Origin: a bacterium
GTDB lineage: Bacteria > Chloroflexota > Dormibacteria > Aeolococcales > Aeolococcaceae
Direction of reading: 5' to 3'
Length of the DNA: 15,825 nucleotides
Assembly: GCA_021850405.1 (NCBI GenBank)
Contig: JAJZMA010000216.1
Location: 4,352-20,176, forward strand
Below the pieces are notes generated by a model. That model saw nothing but the letters and a program-made list of their open reading frames with translations. It had not been told where the DNA came from and made no database searches. Both the position numbers and the translations under genes were made by a program. The first letter of the stretch is position 1; each line of letters starts with the position of its first letter. Shown here piece by piece: positions 7,064 through 15,706 of this stretch.

Positions 7064-7821
7064 CAGGCACAGCCGCATTTTCCCCACTCCCATATAATGG
7101 GGTAATGAATCCTTCCAGCCTGATTCCCATGGTGGTCGAAACCAGCAACAGGGGCGAGCGCGCCTACGATATTTACTCACGGCTCCTGCAGGACAGGATC
7201 ATCTTTATCGGCACCCCGATAGATGACCAGGTGGCCAATGTGGTCATGGCAGAACTGCTCTACCTGGCCAGCGTTGACCCGGACAAGGATATCTGGGTAT
7301 ATATCAACTCCCCTGGTGGGTCTGTTTATGCTGGCCTTGCCATCTATGACACCATGCAGTACGTGCAGCCCAAGGTGGGGACAATTTGCATGGGCATGGC
7401 GGCATCAATGGCGGCGGTGCTGCTTGCTGCTGGCGAGAAGGGTATGCGGCTGAGCCTTCCCAATACCAGGGTGCTGATTCATCAGCCGCTGGGTGGGTTC
7501 CAGGGGCAGGCAGCCGACATCGAGATTCAGGCGAAGGAGATTCTCAATATCCGGATCCGGCTGAATGAGATCATCTCCCACCATACCGGAAAGCCGATTG
7601 AGGACGTGAATCGGGACACCGATCGCGACCATTATATGACCGCCCAGGAGGCTTGCGAGTATGGAATTGTTGACGAAGTGCTCTCGGCGCGCGACACTTT
7701 ACTTGGCGCCCGCACCGGCGGGAGCAGTCTGGGCAGCGAAATGCCAGGAGGAAGGGTGGATGCGTTGCCTGAAGGGGACGGCCCAATGCCTGATGACGGT
7801 AGTTCTTCAGCCCGAAGGTAA
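7060..7821 (+). CDS. clpP: ATP-dependent Clp protease proteolytic subunit
   Basis: ClpP is the serine protease barrel that degrades proteins fed by ClpX. From the ATG at 7060 it has 253 aa. The catalytic triad is visible as Ser116 (GMAAS), His141 (LIHQP) and Asp190 (TDRD), with the oxyanion motif [14 protein letters not shown] at 84-97. Two starts are possible. The ATG at 7060 overlaps the tig stop as ATGA and has GGGGAG nearby, adding 15 residues like a propeptide. The ATG at 7105 gives [12 protein letters not shown], where many homologues begin, and lies 6 nt behind a TATAAT. After the usual end ([12 protein letters not shown]) there is an unusual polar tail of about 40 residues rich in Gly, Ser, Asp and Pro. 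Only one clpP is seen here, unlike the usual pair in actinobacteria. Confidence 0.95.
   Translation: MTGTAAFSPLPYNGVMNPSSLIPMVVETSNRGERAYDIYSRLLQDRIIFIGTPIDDQVANVVMAELLYLASVDPDKDIWVYINSPGGSVYAGLAIYDTMQYVQPKVGTICMGMAASMAAVLLAAGEKGMRLSLPNTRVLIHQPLGGFQGQAADIEIQAKEILNIRIRLNEIISHHTGKPIEDVNRDTDRDHYMTAQEACEYGIVDEVLSARDTLLGARTGGSSLGSEMPGGRVDALPEGDGPMPDDGSSSARR
7093..7104 (+). promoter_or_regulatory. Internal TATAAT box just before the second clpP start
   Basis: A perfect -10 hexamer, TATAAT (7093-7098), ends 6 nt before the in-frame ATG at 7105. Transcription from it would start at or next to that ATG and give a leaderless clpP-clpX message without tig. The -35 region (around 7070-7075, ACAGCC) is poor, so the box may be a chance match within coding sequence. 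Confidence 0.35.
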
Positions 7822-7845
7822 ACTAGGGCCCAAGCGGGGTATGCG

Positions 7846-9120
7846 ATGACTGAGAAGGAAGACAGGCGCAGGCATACCCGTTGCTCCTTCTGCGGGAAGG
7901 GACAGGAGCAGGTCCGCAAACTGGTCGCGGGACCAGGCGTATTTATCTGTGACCAGTGCATCGACCTGTGCCAGGAAGTACTTGAGGAGGATACCAAGAC
8001 AGCTTCCCAGAAGAAGGCCAAGACGCAGTCGGTTCCCAATCCCCAGGTAATTTCTGCTGCCCTGGACCAGTATGTCGTTGGACAGGAGCATGCCAAGAAG
8101 GTGCTTGCGGTTGCTGTCTACAACCACTATAAGCGGATCAATCACTCAAAGGTAAGCTCTGATGTTGAGCTGCAAAAGTCCAATGTGCTTATGCTGGGCC
8201 CCACCGGTTGTGGCAAGACCCTGCTCGCACAGACGCTCGCGCGCATAATTGACGTTCCCTTCTCAATAGCGGATGCGACCAGCCTCACCGAGGCCGGGTA
8301 TGTAGGCGAGGACGTTGAGAACATCCTGCTGCGCCTGATCCAGGCTGCCGATTTTGATATCGCACGGGCAGAGAGAGGGATCATCTATATAGATGAGATC
8401 GACAAGATCGCCCGTAAGTCCGACAACCCATCCATCACACGCGATGTGTCAGGTGAGGGTGTGCAGCAAGCCCTGCTCAAGATACTGGAAGGGACAGTGG
8501 CGAATGTCCCACCCCAGGGAGGACGCAAGCATCCACACCAGGATTTCATCCAGATCAACACAACCAACATTCTCTTTATTTGTGGGGGAGCGTTCGAGGG
8601 CCTAGAGAAGATAATTGAGCAACGTATTGGAAGGCGCTCCATAGGATTTGGCAGCGAGGCCAGTGGCAAGCGCAACAAGGACACGGTAAAACTCTTCCGC
8701 GAGATGCAGAGTCAGGATCTTCTGAAATATGGGCTTATCCCTGAATTTGTTGGACGCCTGCCCATTACTGTGTCCCTGGACCAGCTGGACGAGGAGGACG
8801 TGGTCCGTATCCTGACCGAGCCCAAGAATGCGCTTGTAAAGCAGTATCAGCGCCTTTTTGCCCTGGACGAGGTGGAGCTGGTATTTCAGGAGGATGCAGT
8901 CCGGGCCATCGCCAAGCGGGCCATGGCGAGAGGCACTGGCGCCCGTGGGCTCAAGTCCATAATTGAGGATGTGCTGCTAAACAGCATGTTTGAGGTGCCT
9001 GGCAGGTCTGATATAAAGAGGTGTGTCATAACCGAGCGCTCCATCAGTGATGGAGCGGTGCCTATGCTGATGACGGAAGAGCCGCCCTCAGAGGCTGACA
9101 GGGAAGGCAGGACGGCCTGA
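7846..9120 (+). CDS. clpX: ATP-dependent Clp protease ATP-binding subunit ClpX
   Basis: ClpX is the hexameric AAA+ unfoldase that recognises substrates and threads them into ClpP. At 424 aa it has normal length and all family marks: the N-terminal Cys4 zinc-binding domain (C13, C16, C35, C38), Walker A GPTGCGKT (118-125), pore loop GYVGED (151-156), Walker B IIYIDEID (179-186), a GGRKHPHQ loop, the ClpP-contacting loop IGFGSEA, and sensor-2 GTGARGL. The ATG at 7846 follows GCGGGGT. A nearby ATG at 7841 is out of frame. It sits 24 bp after clpP, the standard arrangement, and is the last gene of the tig operon. No residue looks damaged. Confidence 0.98.
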   Translation: MTEKEDRRRHTRCSFCGKGQEQVRKLVAGPGVFICDQCIDLCQEVLEEDTKTASQKKAKTQSVPNPQVISAALDQYVVGQEHAKKVLAVAVYNHYKRINHSKVSSDVELQKSNVLMLGPTGCGKTLLAQTLARIIDVPFSIADATSLTEAGYVGEDVENILLRLIQAADFDIARAERGIIYIDEIDKIARKSDNPSITRDVSGEGVQQALLKILEGTVANVPPQGGRKHPHQDFIQINTTNILFICGGAFEGLEKIIEQRIGRRSIGFGSEASGKRNKDTVKLFREMQSQDLLKYGLIPEFVGRLPITVSLDQLDEEDVVRILTEPKNALVKQYQRLFALDEVELVFQEDAVRAIAKRAMARGTGARGLKSIIEDVLLNSMFEVPGRSDIKRCVITERSISDGAVPMLMTEEPPSEADREGRTA

Positions 9121-9353
9121 GCATTGCCCTCTTGTCAGGGGGCGGGCCCTTGTGGTACCGGGCTAGTGTCCCCGGTCCGCTTCTTGGTTGTGTCGTTGGG
9201 CGGGGTTGATCTCTGGGACCGTTTCCTGCCGCCGCAGATTCTGTCCTTTGGTTCTGTCCCTGGTCATCGGGCTCTTACGGGCCGTCCTCCTGTTGTTGCG
9301 TGCCCTCTGGGACGGGTGACGGCTCCTCGAGTCATCCCGGGCAGGGGTATCCG
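9121..9353 (+). other. clpX-valS intergenic leader with two hairpins
   Basis: No gene is seen. ACCGGG (9157-9162) pairs with CCCGGT (9171-9176) across an 8-nt loop and is followed by TTCTTGGTTGTG, which could weakly terminate clpX transcription. Nearer to valS, GGGTGAC (9314-9320) pairs with GTCATCC (9331-9337), including one G-U pair. TGGTACC at 9154-9160 recalls a T-box core, but it lies at the wrong end of the leader. The rest is GC-rich without recognised motifs. Confidence 0.35.
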
Positions 9354-9359
9354 TATACT
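9354..9359 (+). promoter_or_regulatory. Candidate -10 box for valS
   Basis: TATACT (five of six to consensus) lies 11 nt before the GTG at 9371. A start near 9366 would give a leader of only a few bases. No good -35 is visible at 9331-9336. It suggests that valS and the genes after it form a transcription unit separate from tig-clpP-clpX. Confidence 0.35.
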
Positions 9360-9370
9360 TGGGGACACTA

Positions 9371-12004
9371 GTGGAAACTGTTTATTCATCCGCGGCGGCT
9401 GAGGCGCGCTGGCGTGCCAGGTGGGAAGAACTGGCTGTCGGGTTACCCTCCGAGCATGGTGGGCAGCCCTATACGATCGCGCTTCCACCTCCAAATATCA
9501 CCGGCGAGCTGCACTCAGGGCATGCAGTCAGCGGTTCGATCCAGGACACGCTGGTTCGCTATCAGAGGATGAGGGGGCGCACTGTGGAGTGGTGCCCTGG
9601 GACAGACCATGCTGCCCTGGCAACCAATAGTGTTATTGAGCGTCAGCTGCGCGCCGAAGGCACCAGCCGGGAAGAGATAGGTAGAGATGCCTTTGACCAG
9701 CGGGTTAACGAGTGGTACGTGCGGTTTACCGGTCGCATCTATGACCAGATGAAGGGGCTTGGCTTTACCTGTGACTGGAGCCGGGCCCGGTTCACGATGG
9801 ACGAGCCCTACGTAGCTGCCATCCGGGAGGTTTTCAAGCGACTCTATGACGAGGGGCTTATATACCGGGGGCCCAGGATTGTGAACTGGTGTCCGCATTG
9901 CCGCAGCGCTATCAGTGATGAGGAGATTGCATGGCAGGAGCACAGCGATCTGCTCTACCGGATTTCCTATCCTGCAGGAGACAAAGGCGCTGTCGAGGTT
10001 GCCACAGTCCGGCCCGAGACCATGCTGGGGGATACGGCAGTTGCTGTGGCTCCCGGGGATGAGCGGTATGCCCATCTGGTTGGAGTGGAGGTAAAACTTC
10101 CTATTACCGGCAGGCTGGTTCCTGTGATTGCTGACAGTGCGGTTGATATGGGCTTTGGTACTGGTGCACTCAAGGTTACTCCGGCACACTCTCTGGCCGA
10201 TTATGAAATAGGGGAACGCCATCAGCTGCCCCTGATCCAGGTGGTGTCTACTGAGGGTCGTCTCGATGTCCCCAATTTGCCACAGTTCCATGGCCTTACG
10301 GTCGAAGAGGGTCGGGAGAAGGTGGTTGCCGAGCTTATGCGCCTGGGTGCTATTTCCGGGCAGGATGAGTATCAGCACTCAGTTGCGCACTGCGACCGTT
10401 GTGGCACCGTAATAGAGCCGCTCGTAAGTGAGCAGTGGTGGGTGCGCATGACGGAACTGGCCCGGCCCGCTGTAGAGGCAGTGGAGCGTGGCGAGGTGCA
10501 CTTCCACCCCTCCCGGTATGCAGATGTGTATCTTGCCTGGATGGGAAACCTGCGCGACTGGTGTATCAGTCGCCAGATCTGGCTGGGGCATGCCGTACCG
10601 GTTTCCACCTGCAGCAACGGGCACAGGTTTGCGTGGGTCCAGGCGCCTGAGCGTTGTCCTGAATGTGGAGCAGTAGAGCTGCATGCGGACCCGGATGTGC
10701 TGGATACGTGGTTTAGCAGCGCTCTGTGGCCATTCGCCATATTCGGCTGGCCAGCGGATACTCCTGACATGGAGCGATTTTACCCGACCAGCACCCTTGT
10801 GACTGCGCGGGAGATCATTCATCTGTGGGTAGCCAGGATGGTGATGCTGGGTTACCACTTCACCGGCAAGAGCCCATTTGCCGATGTCGTCATCAACAGC
10901 ACCATTCTTGCAGCGGATGGTACGCGCATGAGCAAATCCAAGGGCAATGGGGTCGAACCTCTTGCCATGGTGGAGCGGTACGGGGCTGACGCAGTACGGG
11001 CCTGGGCTGCAGCGGTTGGCACCGCGACCCAGGATGTCCGGTTTGATGAGGAAAAACTTGGTTCTTACCAGCGGTTTGCCAATAAGCTCTGGAACGTTAC
11101 CCGTTTTCTTGTTATGCGTCTGGGAGATGGCGAGCAAATTCCGGAGCAGCCTCTGGTGTCGCAGGCGCAGCTGCTTGCGGAGGACCAGTGGATCCAGGAC
11201 CGTATTGCAGCTTGTGTCGCCTCTGTGACCCGTTCGCTTGATGGGTTTCGTACCCATGAGGCGATGGAGAGGCTGTATGACACGATCTGGCACCTTTTTT
11301 GCGACTGGTATGTTGAGCTGGCGAAGCCCAGGCTGAGCGGGCAGGGAGAGAGCCGGGATGCGGCTGCACACACCCTTGTCAGTGGCTTCCATACCCTGCT
11401 CTGCCTCCTGCACCCATTCATGCCGTTCATAACCGAGGAGTGCGCCCAGAGGCTGCCAGCCACGGGTAAGACCCTGGACTGGGCCCAATGGCCCGCGGTG
11501 CAGGAGGCAGAGGAGACAGGGTCGGCAGTTGCGCGGGCAGTGGATGGGCTTACTGATTTTGTCCAGACCTTGCGGGCGGCGGTCCAGCAGGCTGGGATAG
11601 AAAGGGGTGGGCGGCCCTTCCTCCAGCTGTCAGCTACAGCTGCGGGCCTGGAGCAGGAGGATTGCTGGCGGCTGCTGCTGCTGCTGGCCCCGGTAACACG
11701 GCTTGACACTGAGGAGGACGGAGCGGAGGGGAGGCCGGGGCAGAAGACAGTCCCGGTAGCAGCTGGCGGTTTTCAGGGAGTGTTGTGGCTCCCGGTGAGC
11801 GACCAGGCGCAGCGCGAGCGCAACAGCAGGTTGCTCAAAGAGGTAACTGCCAGGCTGGAGCGCGTCACATCGCAGCTGGATTCTGCAGCCTTTGTGTCCC
11901 GGGCGCGGCCTGAAGTAGTAGAGCGCGCGCGACAGCAGCGCGATGAGCTTGCCTCCCAGCGCGCTGAATTAGAGGCCTCCCTGGCGGTGACTGCAGATGA
12001 ATGA
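9371..12004 (+). CDS. valS: Valyl-tRNA synthetase
   Basis: This enzyme charges tRNA-Val and is class I with a CP1 editing domain. It is 877 aa from the GTG at 9371, chosen because GGGGA lies 5 nt before it; a TTG at 9359 in the same frame overlaps the candidate -10 box and is less likely. Marks in order are PPPNITGELHSGH (HIGH-type site H48-S-G-H51), PGTDHAALATNSVIERQL, the zinc knuckle NWCPHC, the editing motif ATVRPETMLGDTAVAV, DWCISRQIWLGH, a second Cys pair (CPEC), RMSKS (519-523), the tRNA-binding helical domain, and a C-terminal coiled coil (about 820-877, charged heptads such as RARQQRDELASQRAELEASL). The HSGH and HAALATN variants are unusual but keep the catalytic residues. It heads the operon leading into the membrane proteins. 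Confidence 0.96.
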   Translation: METVYSSAAAEARWRARWEELAVGLPSEHGGQPYTIALPPPNITGELHSGHAVSGSIQDTLVRYQRMRGRTVEWCPGTDHAALATNSVIERQLRAEGTSREEIGRDAFDQRVNEWYVRFTGRIYDQMKGLGFTCDWSRARFTMDEPYVAAIREVFKRLYDEGLIYRGPRIVNWCPHCRSAISDEEIAWQEHSDLLYRISYPAGDKGAVEVATVRPETMLGDTAVAVAPGDERYAHLVGVEVKLPITGRLVPVIADSAVDMGFGTGALKVTPAHSLADYEIGERHQLPLIQVVSTEGRLDVPNLPQFHGLTVEEGREKVVAELMRLGAISGQDEYQHSVAHCDRCGTVIEPLVSEQWWVRMTELARPAVEAVERGEVHFHPSRYADVYLAWMGNLRDWCISRQIWLGHAVPVSTCSNGHRFAWVQAPERCPECGAVELHADPDVLDTWFSSALWPFAIFGWPADTPDMERFYPTSTLVTAREIIHLWVARMVMLGYHFTGKSPFADVVINSTILAADGTRMSKSKGNGVEPLAMVERYGADAVRAWAAAVGTATQDVRFDEEKLGSYQRFANKLWNVTRFLVMRLGDGEQIPEQPLVSQAQLLAEDQWIQDRIAACVASVTRSLDGFRTHEAMERLYDTIWHLFCDWYVELAKPRLSGQGESRDAAAHTLVSGFHTLLCLLHPFMPFITEECAQRLPATGKTLDWAQWPAVQEAEETGSAVARAVDGLTDFVQTLRAAVQQAGIERGGRPFLQLSATAAGLEQEDCWRLLLLLAPVTRLDTEEDGAEGRPGQKTVPVAAGGFQGVLWLPVSDQAQRERNSRLLKEVTARLERVTSQLDSAAFVSRARPEVVERARQQRDELASQRAELEASLAVTADE

Positions 12005-12069
12005 ACGACTCCTCGCCACCCGGGCGGCACAGCCTGCGACTGACCCTTTGCGGTAGCGAAGAGGAGTGA
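12001..12069 (+). CDS. Possible 22-aa coupling ORF between valS and the membrane operon
   Basis: ATG at 12001 overlaps the valS stop as ATGA. The frame runs 22 codons (MNDSSPPGRH at the start, CGSEEE at the end) and its TGA at 12067 overlaps the GTG start of the next gene as GTGA. Two 4-nt overlaps in a row suggest a ribosome relay, which would help because the next GTG has GAGG only 1 nt before it. The peptide has no recognisable family and a weak GGTGA about 10 nt before its start. It may be chance; a second tiny frame (ATG at 11997, 19 codons) also exists here. Confidence 0.35.
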   Translation: MNDSSPPGRHSLRLTLCGSEEE

Positions 12070-13781
12070 GCGCTGGATCCATTCTGGCAGTTTTTTTTGC
12101 AGGCGCTGTTCTGGTGGGAACTCTCGGCATCATACGTCCCAGGGTGCTTGCGTCGAACCTTGCAGTTTCGGTGGCGGGTACCGGCATCTCCCTGGCATTC
12201 TTTGCCATGCTGGCGGTGCTGGCCTGGTTGCTCCTGCCCTCTGGCGGAGGGGTTGTTACTCTGGGAACCTTCTACACCGGTGCCTTTATTGCTCTGCATG
12301 TTCAGTCTGGGGCGGTATGGGTTGGTCTTATAGCGATTGCAGTTATGGCTGCAGGATTCTGGCTTCCGGCAAACAGGAGTACGGTCGACAGAGGCGAGCC
12401 TGGGGCACGAGGCTGGGATCGGGCTACAGGACTTGCTGCAGTGGCGCTGGCCTCGGTTGCCGGGAATCTGGTCACAATGTTCCCGGCGGTAGCACTGGCT
12501 GCTTATAGCGCACACCGGGAGCTGACAAGCCAGGATCAACGATTTTCTCTAAGGGCTCACATGGCGCGTGTGGTGACAGTGGTGGGGGCGGTGCTCCTCC
12601 TTTCCAGTACGGTCGAGTTGTACGTGCAACATGGCACGAGCAACTTTGCGGCCATCCCGGTGGGCGCTGCCACCAGCGGTATTGCCATCCCGTGGCTTCT
12701 TGCAGCCCTCTTCCTGCTGGTTGCCCCGGTGGTTTCTGTGTCGGCGGGTGGGCCAGTGGCGCGGTGGAGCTGGCTAACCTTGCCTTCAGTGGGCCTGCTG
12801 CTGCTGAATGCCCTCGTGGTCACTGAAGGGGCAGCCTTGCCTGCAGACGTATCCCTGCCTGCTGCCCTCTGTGGAGGGGCTTTATTGCTGCTGTGGCTAT
12901 GGCTCGGCACCTGTACCAGGTGGATCCGCTATCGTATTCCACTGCTTTACCTTGCTCTGCTTGGCCTTGCAACTGTCGATTTTGCTGTGGGGAGCCAGTC
13001 TGCCTGGGGAGTGCTTGCCATAGTTCTTTGTCTTCTCTTTTTTGTTGCGATTTTCTTTTTCTTTCTTGGAGCAGTTCTGGGCACCGAGCGCAAGCCAGCG
13101 ACAGGGGCACTTCTCTGTGCCTGCGTCGTGGTGGGCTGTGGTTTCCTGTGTGGAATGCTCTCGATGAGTGTTCTGGCAGGATGGTCAGTCTGGGCTGCGC
13201 CAGCAGTGGCGCTTGTCCTTGGCACCACTTCTGTTCTGATTTATCGCGCTACCTCTGACCTCTCGATCCAGCTGCCACTGCACCTTCGAGGTGGCGTGAC
13301 AGCACCCAAGCTGGCTGCTGCGCTGTTGCTGCTTTGCCTTTCGCTTATTCCCTTGCTTTTTCCTGCCCTCCTGGCCGGGACGGCGTGGCAGCTTATGTCA
13401 TTTGGCACAGCCCCATCGCAGGTGACACCACAGGCACTGGTGGCGGTTGGCGGAGGATGGGCAGGTGCATATGTGTTTGCGGCTGCAATACTGTTATGGG
13501 TTGGGGGCAGTGCTGGCTTGATTGCCCTTTTCTCTGGTGCTCCACAGGATGCAAAGCTGGCTACACCACCTGTGTCCCATCGGGCACAGGGGCCGATTGG
13601 TGCCTCCAGCGTTTCAGACGCCTCATCACGAAAATGGGCCCTCCGCTACCTGTTTTTTGCGCGCAGGCAGATACGCCGCTTTGGCAAACAGGCCGATGCT
13701 CTGGAAGTGTTCCTGGTAGATCAGCCACGCCTTGCTGCCGTTGTGCTAGGAAGCATTGCCTGCCTGCTGCTATTTCATTGA
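12066..13781 (+). CDS. Multi-pass membrane protein, divergent NuoL/HyfB-like (tentative)
   Basis: 571 aa, almost entirely hydrophobic with about 14 likely membrane helices. Faint complex-I antiporter features can be followed: VAGNLVTMF (131-139) where NuoL-type subunits have the TM5 segment ending in WE; WLLAALFLLVAPVVSVSAGGPVARWSWL (210-237 region) like the TM7 segment; RWIRYRIPLLYLALLG (285-300) like the DIKR-AYSS region. The C-terminus has a basic stretch (521-542, KWALRYLFFARRQIRRFGK) before a last helix. The TM5 Glu and TM7 Lys that drive proton transfer are not seen in the matching places. GTG start at 12066; its GAGG is only 1 nt away, so translation probably depends on coupling. E. 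coli NuoL and HyfB are longer (over 600 aa). The membrane character is certain; the family is tentative. Confidence 0.5.
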   Translation: MSAGSILAVFFAGAVLVGTLGIIRPRVLASNLAVSVAGTGISLAFFAMLAVLAWLLLPSGGGVVTLGTFYTGAFIALHVQSGAVWVGLIAIAVMAAGFWLPANRSTVDRGEPGARGWDRATGLAAVALASVAGNLVTMFPAVALAAYSAHRELTSQDQRFSLRAHMARVVTVVGAVLLLSSTVELYVQHGTSNFAAIPVGAATSGIAIPWLLAALFLLVAPVVSVSAGGPVARWSWLTLPSVGLLLLNALVVTEGAALPADVSLPAALCGGALLLLWLWLGTCTRWIRYRIPLLYLALLGLATVDFAVGSQSAWGVLAIVLCLLFFVAIFFFFLGAVLGTERKPATGALLCACVVVGCGFLCGMLSMSVLAGWSVWAAPAVALVLGTTSVLIYRATSDLSIQLPLHLRGGVTAPKLAAALLLLCLSLIPLLFPALLAGTAWQLMSFGTAPSQVTPQALVAVGGGWAGAYVFAAAILLWVGGSAGLIALFSGAPQDAKLATPPVSHRAQGPIGASSVSDASSRKWALRYLFFARRQIRRFGKQADALEVFLVDQPRLAAVVLGSIACLLLFH

Positions 13782-13792
13782 GATGAGTTGAT

Positions 13793-14452
13793 ATGAGTGG
13801 AACGTTTCTTGGTTTTGTGGCATTTGTCGCAGGAGTTGCACTCGCCCTTGTGGATGGGCGCAGGGGGATTGTATGGGCTGCTGCGGTTTCTGCTCTGGCA
13901 CTTGTGCTGCCCGTATTCCAGATAGCTGCCAGCGAGGGCGCTCTCCTCATTCTTGCGACAGCTGCAGCGGTAGGGCTCTTTTGGTATGCCAGCAGAGTGG
14001 CAGGAAGATACTGGCCCCAGATGGGTCCAGATCCCACTATCTCGCTCGGTGTCTCCAAGGGATCCCTTTTTGGTCCCCGTAGTGTCCGGGCGGTGTCTTC
14101 TGTGGTCTCCCTTATTGCCGCGTCGTGGATAAGTCTTAACATTCCGGTGGCCGGGAGTGGTTATGGGAGTGGGGTATTGTTCGCCGTCAGCTACGTGACT
14201 ATCGTGGCTGGATTTCGCATTCTCCTTGCCCACAGTGTTGAGGATCTTGCCATTGGGTGTACCGGGGTTTCTCTTGCCTGTGCAGCCACTGTCCTTCTGG
14301 AAGGCGGAGCCGCTGCAACCGCAGCCGCAGGGAGTGTTGGGTGCCTGGCTCCTGTTGCAGCCATTGTTGTGGGGTGGATGTCAGGACGGAGTGACCGGTC
14401 TGATAGCAGGAGGGGTACAGAACCCGCTGATTCCGGACGGGCGACCGCATGA
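13793..14452 (+). CDS. HyfE-like membrane subunit (tentative)
   Basis: 219 aa, close to the 216 aa of E. coli HyfE, a membrane subunit of hydrogenase-4 with a NuoK-like C-terminal part. Helices are visible at about 5-20, 27-45, 50-66, 100-116, 126-145, 150-170 and 180-196. The stretch YVTIVAGFRILLAHSVEDLAIG (134-155) followed by a hydrophobic helix looks like the HyfE/NuoK pattern of a Gly-rich helix, a short polar loop and another helix. The last 20 residues are polar. The ATG at 13793 lies 11 bp after the preceding gene with only a weak GAGATGAG-type site. The stop overlaps the next ATG as ATGA. The call rests on size, hydropathy and neighbours more than on identity. Confidence 0.45.
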   Translation: MSGTFLGFVAFVAGVALALVDGRRGIVWAAAVSALALVLPVFQIAASEGALLILATAAAVGLFWYASRVAGRYWPQMGPDPTISLGVSKGSLFGPRSVRAVSSVVSLIAASWISLNIPVAGSGYGSGVLFAVSYVTIVAGFRILLAHSVEDLAIGCTGVSLACAATVLLEGGAAATAAAGSVGCLAPVAAIVVGWMSGRSDRSDSRRGTEPADSGRATA

Positions 14453-15702
14453 ACACATATACGCTAATGGCGCTCTGTATAGGGAGCGGAGCCGTGGTGT
14501 ACGGCTGGTGTCTCCTGTTCTCACGTCCACGTTTTGGTTTTGTGGCACCATGGGCAGCTGCAGCAGGGACTCTTCTGGTGCACCACGCGCCTGCGTTGGG
14601 GGCATTTGCGGATGCAGGTGCGCCTCTCTCCATGGGGATCGATCCCGCCGCCCAGTTTGTCATCATACTTGCCTGCTTTTCTATCGGTTGCGCCATGCTG
14701 CTCTCGCCAGGGGCCTCGCCTGGAGACATCTGGGCAGCGGCTGCGGTTGGGGCCGCCGCGACAGCTGCCCTTGCAGCGCGCCAGCCTGTTCCCTGGGCAG
14801 TAAGCATTGCTTTCTGTTCTGGAGCAGTTGGGCTTCGCTGGATCTCTGGCAGGCCAAGTCGTGCAGCTCTTGGCGCAGGAAGGATGCTCGGTGTTGGTAC
14901 AACGTGTCTTCTTCTTTCAGTTGCACTGTACCCCGCCTCTGGACCCGGGATTGGGCCCCTGGCTTCTCTGGAGGGAGGACTGCTCGCGGCTGCAACGGTT
15001 TCCCTGCTCGCGCTGGCGCCTCTGGGAGCCTGGGCTGCTGTTGGGTGCGTCCAGGAAAGCCCTGTTAACGCTGTGCTCTGGATTGCTGCTGTTGTCCCCG
15101 TCACACTGCTCACGGTTGTCAGGTTGCAGTTTCACATGAAGATTGGGACACTCGTACCCTACTTTGATGTGCCGCTGGTGCTTGGATTGGGAACGGCCCT
15201 CTTTCAGGGTGTTGGGGCACTGCGGGTTTCTGGCAATCGCCGCTATGTCAGGGTGCTGCTCGCAGACATAGGTCTTGCCGCAGCCGGGTTCGGTACTTCG
15301 CATTGGCAGGGTGCAGTGGGTGGTGTCATTCTGCTTGCCGCGCAGGCTACTGTAGCGCCCATCCTTCTTCAGGTGCCGGGCACCATCCCGGCAAGACTGG
15401 TGCAGCTTGCAGAGGTCTCCCTTTCAGGCATTCCTCCCAGCCTCAGCTTTTGGGGTCGATTCCTGATATTGCAGAGTTTGGCACTTGCCAACGTGGGTGC
15501 ACTGGATGCTGGAATTGCGGTTGTGGCAATGCTCCTCCTGGCTACCCTCACTCCGCTTGTCCCTATCCGCAGCGCGTCTGCGTCGTCCCAGCCTGGTCAT
15601 CGCCTGTCGTGGAGAACATCGGGGGCTGTCCTGGCACTCATTGGGGCATATTCCTGGGGACTGCTTCCCCAGCTTCTGTTAGTGCCGCTGGGTCACATCT
15701 AG
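14449..15702 (+). CDS. NuoN/HyfF-like antiporter-family membrane subunit (divergent)
   Basis: 417 aa, multi-pass, the best-supported member of the membrane cluster. Family-like segments are MGIDPAAQFVIILACFSIG (62-80), PVNAVLWIAAVVPVTLLTVVRL (205-226, like PVSALLHG to the TM8 R), GNRRYVRVLLADIGLAAAG (262-280, where relatives have D-K-R then AYSS-HMG), and LSGIPPSLSFWGRF (325-338), matching the LSLAGIPP-GF-GKF motif. In this last motif the usual TM12 Lys is Arg337. The TM5 Glu and TM7 Lys are not recognisable, and the usual WLP-DAH loop is missing. In relatives these charges carry proton pumping, so this protein may not pump or may do so differently. The start ATG overlaps the preceding stop as ATGA. 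Confidence 0.55.
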   Translation: MNTYTLMALCIGSGAVVYGWCLLFSRPRFGFVAPWAAAAGTLLVHHAPALGAFADAGAPLSMGIDPAAQFVIILACFSIGCAMLLSPGASPGDIWAAAAVGAAATAALAARQPVPWAVSIAFCSGAVGLRWISGRPSRAALGAGRMLGVGTTCLLLSVALYPASGPGIGPLASLEGGLLAAATVSLLALAPLGAWAAVGCVQESPVNAVLWIAAVVPVTLLTVVRLQFHMKIGTLVPYFDVPLVLGLGTALFQGVGALRVSGNRRYVRVLLADIGLAAAGFGTSHWQGAVGGVILLAAQATVAPILLQVPGTIPARLVQLAEVSLSGIPPSLSFWGRFLILQSLALANVGALDAGIAVVAMLLLATLTPLVPIRSASASSQPGHRLSWRTSGAVLALIGAYSWGLLPQLLLVPLGHI

Positions 15703-15706
15703 CGCC

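Noticed and set aside
9149..9180. T-box-like core TGGTACCG before valS
   Set aside because: In a T-box the core is at the 3' end after a specifier stem; here it lies about 30 nt after clpX with more than 200 nt still to go before valS, and no specifier stem was found upstream.
9515..11488. Two long minus-strand frames (287 and 369 codons) within valS
   Set aside because: They are antisense to conserved ValRS motifs, lack convincing starts and have low-complexity-like composition.
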